Below, piece after piece: positions 58,960 through 64,000 of a stretch of DNA of 64,000 bases. The notes under the pieces were generated by a model that was given only the letters and a program-made list of their open reading frames with translations, did no database searches and had not been told where the DNA came from. The position numbers and the translations under genes are program-made. Numbering within the stretch: position 1 is the stretch's first letter; each line of letters opens with the position of its first letter. The DNA comes from Salvator merianae. Its lineage: Eukaryota > Chordata > Lepidosauria > Squamata > Teiidae. Location of the stretch: NCBI GenBank assembly GCA_003586115.2, contig QVOM02000042.1:71903447-71967446 (forward strand). The letters run 5' to 3'.

Positions 58960-59124
58960 AATTTCCCATCCTTCCTGGACATTTCTGTCCTTTAAGACAT
59001 CCAGCCAATGGATCCTTCCTACCCTCCAAGTCCATCAAAATCTGCTCTTCTGAAATCTAACCTTGAAGTCTGAGTCCTCTCAGATCTTCCTCCTCTTGTT
59101 ATCCAAAATTCAATGTTAGCATGG

Positions 59125-59520
59125 TCACTGCCTCCCAGGGTCCCAGTCACTCTCCTCTGTGAGAGCCTGGTACCGGTTTTCAAGCTGTACAGTTGCTGAC
59201 TCTCTCCTTTTCCTCCTGCTTCTTTTGGTCACATGCTTCCATTCCTCAGTTTCCACAGGTTCTCTGATGTTGTCTTCTCTATGATCATTTTGAAGTGCTT
59301 CTTCTGTTCTATCCAGGAAGCTCTCCTTCTCCCTAATGAGCTTCAAAGTAGCCACTCTCTCCTCAAGTTCTTGCACTTTCTCTTCCAGCAAAGACACAAG
59401 CTTGCATTTATGGCAGGTGTAATTAGGGTTCTCTTCCGGTAGACGTATCATCATTTTACACTCCTTATAGTTATAGAAGCTAACTATAAAGCTTCTCTCT
59501 TTCTCCATTTTATCTACCAT
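59125..59520 (-). pseudogene. CR1 ORF1-like fragment with CxxC and coiled coil
   Basis: A 131-codon frame. Residues 36-39 give a CHKC zinc-knuckle-like pair, directly followed by a leucine/glutamate heptad stretch (LVSLLEEKVQELEERVATLK, about 41-60) predicted to form a coiled coil. A very basic KHVTKRSRRKRR stretch lies near 93-104. This arrangement resembles the N-terminal ORF1 protein of CR1 LINEs, which binds the element's RNA. Family resemblance is from memory; alignment to a CR1 consensus was not possible here. Confidence 0.65.
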
Positions 59521-59639
59521 TGGTTGGCATCCTCTTGTGAGATTTTAAACAGTGCAGAGTACTTCCAATGTTCTTTAACTAAAAATATAATCTAGAAATT
59601 AAAAAAAAAAAAATCACACAGCTCGCTGTTTTCCTCCCA

Positions 59640-59790
59640 GCTACCTTCTTCCCGGCTACCTCTTCACTTGCAGTGACTTCCCGCCTCCTCCCAGAATGCA
59701 CTGGGAATATGCAGATTAGCCCTGGAGCTCAGATGGCCAATCCTGTCCTAGAATACAGCACATAAGTGTGGATCCAAGGTCCCCTATGCT
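59640..59790. other. Short spacer between CR1 5' side and BovB fragment
   Basis: Contains CCCAGCTACCTTCTTCCCGGCTACC, a short tandem near-repeat of AGCTACCTTCTTCCC and GGCTACCTCTTC. It may be CR1 5' untranslated sequence. Confidence 0.35.
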
Positions 59791-59794
59791 GAAA

Positions 59795-60054
59795 GTGACA
59801 TCTTTTTTTGGTATCTGCTCTAGAAGTTGTAGGTCTCCATAGAATTGGCCAACTTCAGCTTCTTCAGCATCAGTAGTTGGGGCATTGACTTGGATTGCTG
59901 CAATGTTGAATGGGTTGCCTTGGATTCAAATAGAGATCATTCTGCCATTTTTGAGTACTGCTCTTCTTACCCTTTTATTAACCATGAGGGCTACTCCATT
60001 CCTTCTAAGAGATTCTTCCCACAGTAGTAAATATAATGATAACCTGAATTAAAC
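59795..60054 (-). mobile_element. BovB (RTE) LINE endonuclease fragment, antisense, interrupted by an hAT MITE
   Basis: The plus strand reads as antisense BovB: CCAACTTCAGCTTCTTCAGCATCAGTAGTTGGGGCATTGACTTGG, TTGAATGGGTTGCCTTGG, GAGATCATTCTGCCATTTTTGAG and CATTCCTTCTAAGAGATTCTTCCCACAGTAGTAAATATAATG. It overlaps the other BovB fragment by about 90 bp of equivalent sequence (the CTTCAGCTTCTTCA region also occurs at 56,931-56,945). The two are therefore either separate copies or a partial duplication, not simple halves. Confidence 0.8.
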
Positions 60055-60062
60055 CCATGAAG

Positions 60063-60255
60063 CAGCCGCATCTCGTCACTTTAAGCGTGAATGTTCACAA
60101 GACACAGGAAGGGGTGATCACTGGCTACGGGGCCTCCATAATGTTACAGCAGGCTTCTGCAAGACCTGCCCAGAGGGGTGTGTGGTTTTGTGGCCAGCAA
60201 TCGCCCATTCCCGCAGCTTGTAAACACTCGCGCTTAAAGCGACAAGCCGTCGCTG
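60063..60255. mobile_element. Diverged copy of the CAGCGGCGGC hairpin MITE
   Basis: The left end is CAGCCGCATCTCGTCACTTTAAGCG and the right end, in reverse complement, is CAGCGACGGCTTGTCGCTTTAAGCG, both followed by an (A/G)TGTT. CCATGAAG (60,055-60,062) and CCATGATG (60,256-60,263) flank it, matching at 7 of 8 bases. The interior GGGGCCTCC and ACAGCAGG blocks match the reverse complement of 45,934-46,061. It is 193 bp, longer than the nested copy, with older-looking arms. It sits at the edge of the BovB fragment. Confidence 0.75.
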
Positions 60256-60264
60256 CCATGATGG

Positions 60265-63200
60265 GACCCCATCTGTTGCGGAAAATATTTTTCTTCATGC
60301 TGCCTTCCTGGACTTGGAATGGAAAGAATCTCTCAGAAATTTGTTTCTCTGAAAAAGAACCCCTCTTTCTTTTATTGTGTAAAATCATATTTAGAGCCAG
60401 GAGGACAAGATGTTTTTGATCATGATTTCATTTTTGATTCATGTAACAGTTCTCTTGAAAGCATAAGAATAACAAAATTCTTGGTTGCTCTGTCACAGTA
60501 GAGACGATTGTTAAACTGCAATCAGGCAATCTTTAGTCATGCACATTTTTCTTCCAAAAAGATCAGTGCTATTTTTACATGGACTTAAGCTGTAGGTTGG
60601 CCTTCCCAGGGACCAGTCAAATTAGAACTACCCAGGTTGGCTTCAGGACAGCTGGTGGCACTACGTTACAGCACATGGTTGCCTTCTGTGACCACTAGGC
60701 CATGCTGTGCAGGCACAATGCTCCCTGATTGATTAACTCCAAAGACACCCTGTGTGTGCTAAAATCCCACACTCACATCAGGGCACCCAATCAACTGCCT
60801 CTGAGTTTCAGCAGCAGCCTTGAGCCAGTTTGGACCCTTTACAAACATCCCAGCCTGGGAGTGCCCCACAATACCTTTCATCTGGACATGAATCAAATCC
60901 ATACATGCTTAGATTTAGTAATATTACAGAAATTAATTCTTCCAGATCACCAGGGACAGCTATGGACATGGTGTTCCCAGGAATTTCACTTATCTGGGAA
61001 TCACAAACTAATATCTTAAAGAAAATAATAAAAATATTTGGAAAGAGAAACACGTATGCAAAACATATTCATGGATACATAAAGCACATTGGCACAAGAT
61101 AATTCTACACATTAATTATGTGTAAGCATCTTGGAATATGGAGAATTATATTAGATGTGACCTTATTTTGTCTTCATTTTCATTGCAGAATTGTCAGAAC
61201 ATAAAATTGGCTTCAGTACATTTGGACAGGATACATAGGCAGGATCTGCTCAGGAAGGAGAAGGGTGATACAGGCATACCGCCCTTCCCCCACCAAATTG
61301 AGAAAAGCGATTGATTCTCTTAAATCCACAACACACTTTCCACACACTACCAGATTCCTGCCCCCATCAAATTGCAATGAGGGAGTCTCCAGTGAGGAAG
61401 GGAGAGGTAGCCTCCACCCTTCAATCTCAGAATCACACCCAATCCTGCCACGAGGGAAGGAAGCTTCCCCTCCCCTTCCAAATCCTGGCTGGAGATTCCC
61501 TCGCTTCAGTTTGACAGGTGGGGAGGAAGGCTTCCCCCCATCCTCATAATCAAAGCAGTGCTCCCAGCTTGGAATCTGAAGGTGGGGGGATTCAAAGACA
61601 GGAGCATCTCCTGAGTCTGAATAGGTAAACACTACAAAGGGAAGCAGTAAGTCTCCTTGAGTGGCAGTGGCAGCAGTGGCAGCAGGGTGGTGGCTACACA
61701 CAAGAAGGAACTCTGAGAGCTTTTCAAACAGTTCTGCGGATTCGATCATAATCATCTCCAATAGTATGGCAAGTCAGGACTGCTTTGACAAAGATGTCAA
61801 AGCTAATAGTAATAGAAGTATTAGGTGAAGTGGAGCACAGTAGACCATACAAAATATGTCTAGAGCCTTCCATGACATTTAATGACATCTGGTCCTGTCA
61901 AAATTGGCTGACTGTGTTTTATTCTTTATTGCATTTTTAACTGTTTCCATGTTTTCTGAGACAACCAGAAAAGGTAGAGTGATAAATGTGAAAAAATTTC
62001 ATAAGAGGTTACTAAATGAGAAGAGAGATCTGATGCAAGGAGTCTATGGGCCTTTCTGCACTCATGTCTATTGTTCTGAGACAGAGGGAGCCATCTTGTC
62101 CCAGAACAAACAAGCCATCCCAAGTTGGGATGGGTTGCCAATGGAGCGAAATAGGGCCATGTGCATTCGAACACTGGTTCCACTCCAACCCTTGCCACTG
62201 CCTCCACAAAGTCCTTGGAGCAGTAATAAGGCTCAGAAGGCAAAGAACAAATGTTCCCAGCCTTCAGAGTTTCTGGTCTGGCTGGTTCTGTGGCATATGC
62301 ATTTCCAATTGCACTTCCTAAAGCACTGAAATAACAGTTATTAGTCAATAGGAAACATTTGTGATTTAGAATGTGAAGAGTAGTCCTGACAATTAATGTG
62401 ACTAATTATTGGAATTCTTTTATGCACCTCTTCCCTTTTAAGTTGCACATCATAGAATAGCTTAAGGGCTACTAAAATTGAAGGACGCCCTGTGCATTCT
62501 TCTCCTACATTTGCCTCAGATTTTCATCAGCAATGAAAAAGATTTGTGGATAATATTTGAGTTGAGAAGGGTTTCCATCTGGCCATAATTAGTGATGTGC
62601 ACTCAAGTACTTTAAGCCCAAAACCTAAAGGAGAGGGGGAAATGGTCTATAGAAAATCTACCTTGACCTGAACTTTGCAGAGGAGCATTTGATGGGATTG
62701 TCATGTCTTGAGAATGTGTCCTTTTCTTTGCATCATTTATATAGAGTATGTATTATTCTGGGTTAATGTGAGACTAAGCCTTTGATCTCGCTTCATTGCA
62801 CCAAAGTGAAATAGATGTAAGAGTTAAATTGCTTCCTCTTTTATCTTGCCTCAGTCAATAATGTGTCAGCCTACCCTTCCTCTTATTTGTAGGTTCTGGA
62901 ATGGCTTTCAGCTCTCTCACTAGTATCCCTGTTCAGCTCTGTTCTCAAGAAAAGTATTTGAAATGGAAAAGGGTGAGGATGGGAGGGGGAGAAGAACCCA
63001 CAATATAAACCTGCACTGCTCAGCACTTTAACATTATCTTATTTATAGATGCTGTAGTTACAGCTTTTGGGGGCCTGATGATCATAATTTCTTCCCTTCT
63101 TCAGCAGATGGTATAGCCCTATGTGTATTGTGTGAGATCTTGAAAGTGGAGAGTGGGGGCACAAGAACATTTTGCTGGAAGAAACTTACTGTCACTCCAA

Positions 63201-63825
63201 TAGCAGACAAAAGCATTGCTGCTCTTGTAGTATGTGTTCCTTGCTGGTTTATTGTCAGCCTGAATCCACTAGGGAAATCAAAGTGCTTATGCTTGTGTTT
63301 CTGGTGGGGGGTAAATATCTCCAAGGAAAAAAAAAATTAAATCCCCATCTGATTTTTGTTGCATTGAAAAGTAATCTGATTAATTCTGTGATGGAAAACC
63401 AAAGAAGTAAGAGAGCCTCATTCATTATACACCCCATTCGCGTAGATTTTCAGGAAGATCTAAACTTGGGCTGAATACTAACCCATTGATTGCTATTCTG
63501 CTGCTTAAGCAGCACAGCTACTGATTGAACCTGAAGAGCGACTAAGACCATTTTTCATTCTCTTCCACAGAGCCCCTTCTGAAATTTCTTTAGCTTTTTG
63601 CTTTTGATAGCCTGATTGTCTTTATGACCCCACTGGTAGACATGCCACAACCTGAGAAAGAGCACTTTCCTGACACATTGATGACAGCCATGATCTAGCT
63701 AAAAACTGAGCCCTTTTAAACCTCACTGATCTGAACAGGATAGTTTAAGGGCAGGCTTTAGCATCCTGTAGCTCTGGAAGTCAGACATTCTGTCTGTCTT
63801 TCCCAGTTTCTGCTCCCTAGAAGTG
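60265..63825. other. No recognisable gene; unassigned open frame
   Basis: The longest frame, 61,761-61,213 minus (182 codons), lies in a patch richer in GC than its surroundings. It has no domain, transmembrane segment or signal peptide that I recognise, and chance is not excluded in 64 kb. Single transposon-like termini occur without partners: GGGCCTTTCTGCACTCATG at 62,048 and TAGTGATGTGCACTC near 62,588. Confidence 0.35.
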
Positions 63826-63827
63826 TG

Positions 63828-63940
63828 TAAGAACATAAGAAGAGCCCTGCTGGATCAGGCCACAGCTCATCTAGTTCAGCATCCTGTCTCACACAGTGCC
63901 CCACCATTTGTTTCTGGGCATTCTTAAGCAAAAGACAAGG
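63828..63940 (+). repeat. Sauropsid interspersed repeat fragment, copy 3
   Basis: Starts GTAAGAACATAAGAAGAGCCCTGCTGGATCAGGCC and continues CATCTAGTTCAGCATCCTGTCTCACACAGTG. It is the best preserved of three copies in the window (others at 13,855 and 24,150, both minus). It may continue toward the window edge. Class not assigned. Confidence 0.65.
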
Positions 63941-64000
63941 GCAAAACCTTCACCTGCTCTCAACTCTTTGCAAATGACCTTTAGAGACAACACAGGTTAA

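Larger units (their letters stand above)
57538..59635 (-). mobile_element. CR1 LINE: ORF1-like region plus ORF2 reverse transcriptase, endonuclease missing, 3' truncated
   Basis: Minus-strand CR1. From its 5' side there is an ORF1-like frame (59,520-59,125), about 160 bp of broken sequence, the ORF2 linker and early RT (58,959-58,282), RT motif A (58,251-57,994), and motifs B and C (57,997 down to about 57,538). The element then stops abruptly at EKDLGVLVDHRLNMSQQC, so the rest of ORF2 and the ATAGAATC terminus are lost. The 220-230 residue endonuclease expected between ORF1 and the linker is absent. Confidence 0.88.

Noticed and set aside
62588..62605. A third copy of the TAGAGATGTGC hAT MITE (TAGTGATGTGCACTC)
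   Set aside because: Only one terminus-like stretch was found, with no partner end or target duplication.

Overview
This is a window of vertebrate nuclear DNA, most likely from a squamate reptile (lizard or snake). I infer this from the repeats. CR1 LINE ends carry the repeated ATAGAATC terminus. L2-type LINEs end in a CCGCCCTGAGACC...GGGCGGGATA tail. BovB (RTE) LINE remnants sit beside tRNA-derived SINEs with a BovB-like tail, L1 ORF2 fragments are present, and there are many short non-autonomous DNA transposons, mostly hAT type. No rRNA, tRNA gene, CRISPR array or prokaryotic operon was seen. No complete host protein-coding gene could be recognised, so the window reads as intergenic or intronic DNA.

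Layout. 0-2 kb: scrambled L1 ORF2 (minus strand). 4.4-5.1 kb: a CpG-rich block bounded by a 12-bp inverted repeat. 5.3-7.6 kb: an old L2 copy interrupted by a minus-strand CR1 3' end. 7.6-28 kb: mostly unique AT-rich sequence with scattered MITEs, SINEs, LINE tails and microsatellites, including an hAT MITE with an exact 8-bp target duplication at 18.1-18.4 kb. 28.1-28.9 kb: an hAT element holding an LTR-like insertion. 29.7-35.2 kb: several fold-back MITEs. 41.0-41.5 kb: a fold-back MITE split by a solo LTR with a 5-bp target duplication. 42.75-42.99 kb: a TA-flanked mariner-like MITE. 45.7-46.2 kb: one hAT MITE inserted inside another, both with exact 8-bp target duplications. 49.2-52.1 kb: the best preserved L2 reverse transcriptase plus older relatives. 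52.1-52.35 kb: a SINE with an exact 12-bp target duplication. 53.27-53.36 kb: a possible signal-peptide exon, the only host-gene hint. 55.7-60.3 kb: a LINE cluster (BovB, L1, CR1, BovB, then an hAT MITE). 60.3-64 kb: mostly unassigned.

The elements do not form a pathway. They record successive insertions, and the nesting gives relative ages: L2 before CR1, fold-back MITE before LTR, and one hAT family before another. I found no convincing new biological system. The most interesting structures are the hAT-in-hAT nest with its CpG-rich 128-bp hairpin family, the fully palindromic 180-bp MITE family, the CpG-rich block at 4.4-5.1 kb, and a CR1 copy in which the ORF1-like region lies directly against the post-endonuclease part of ORF2.
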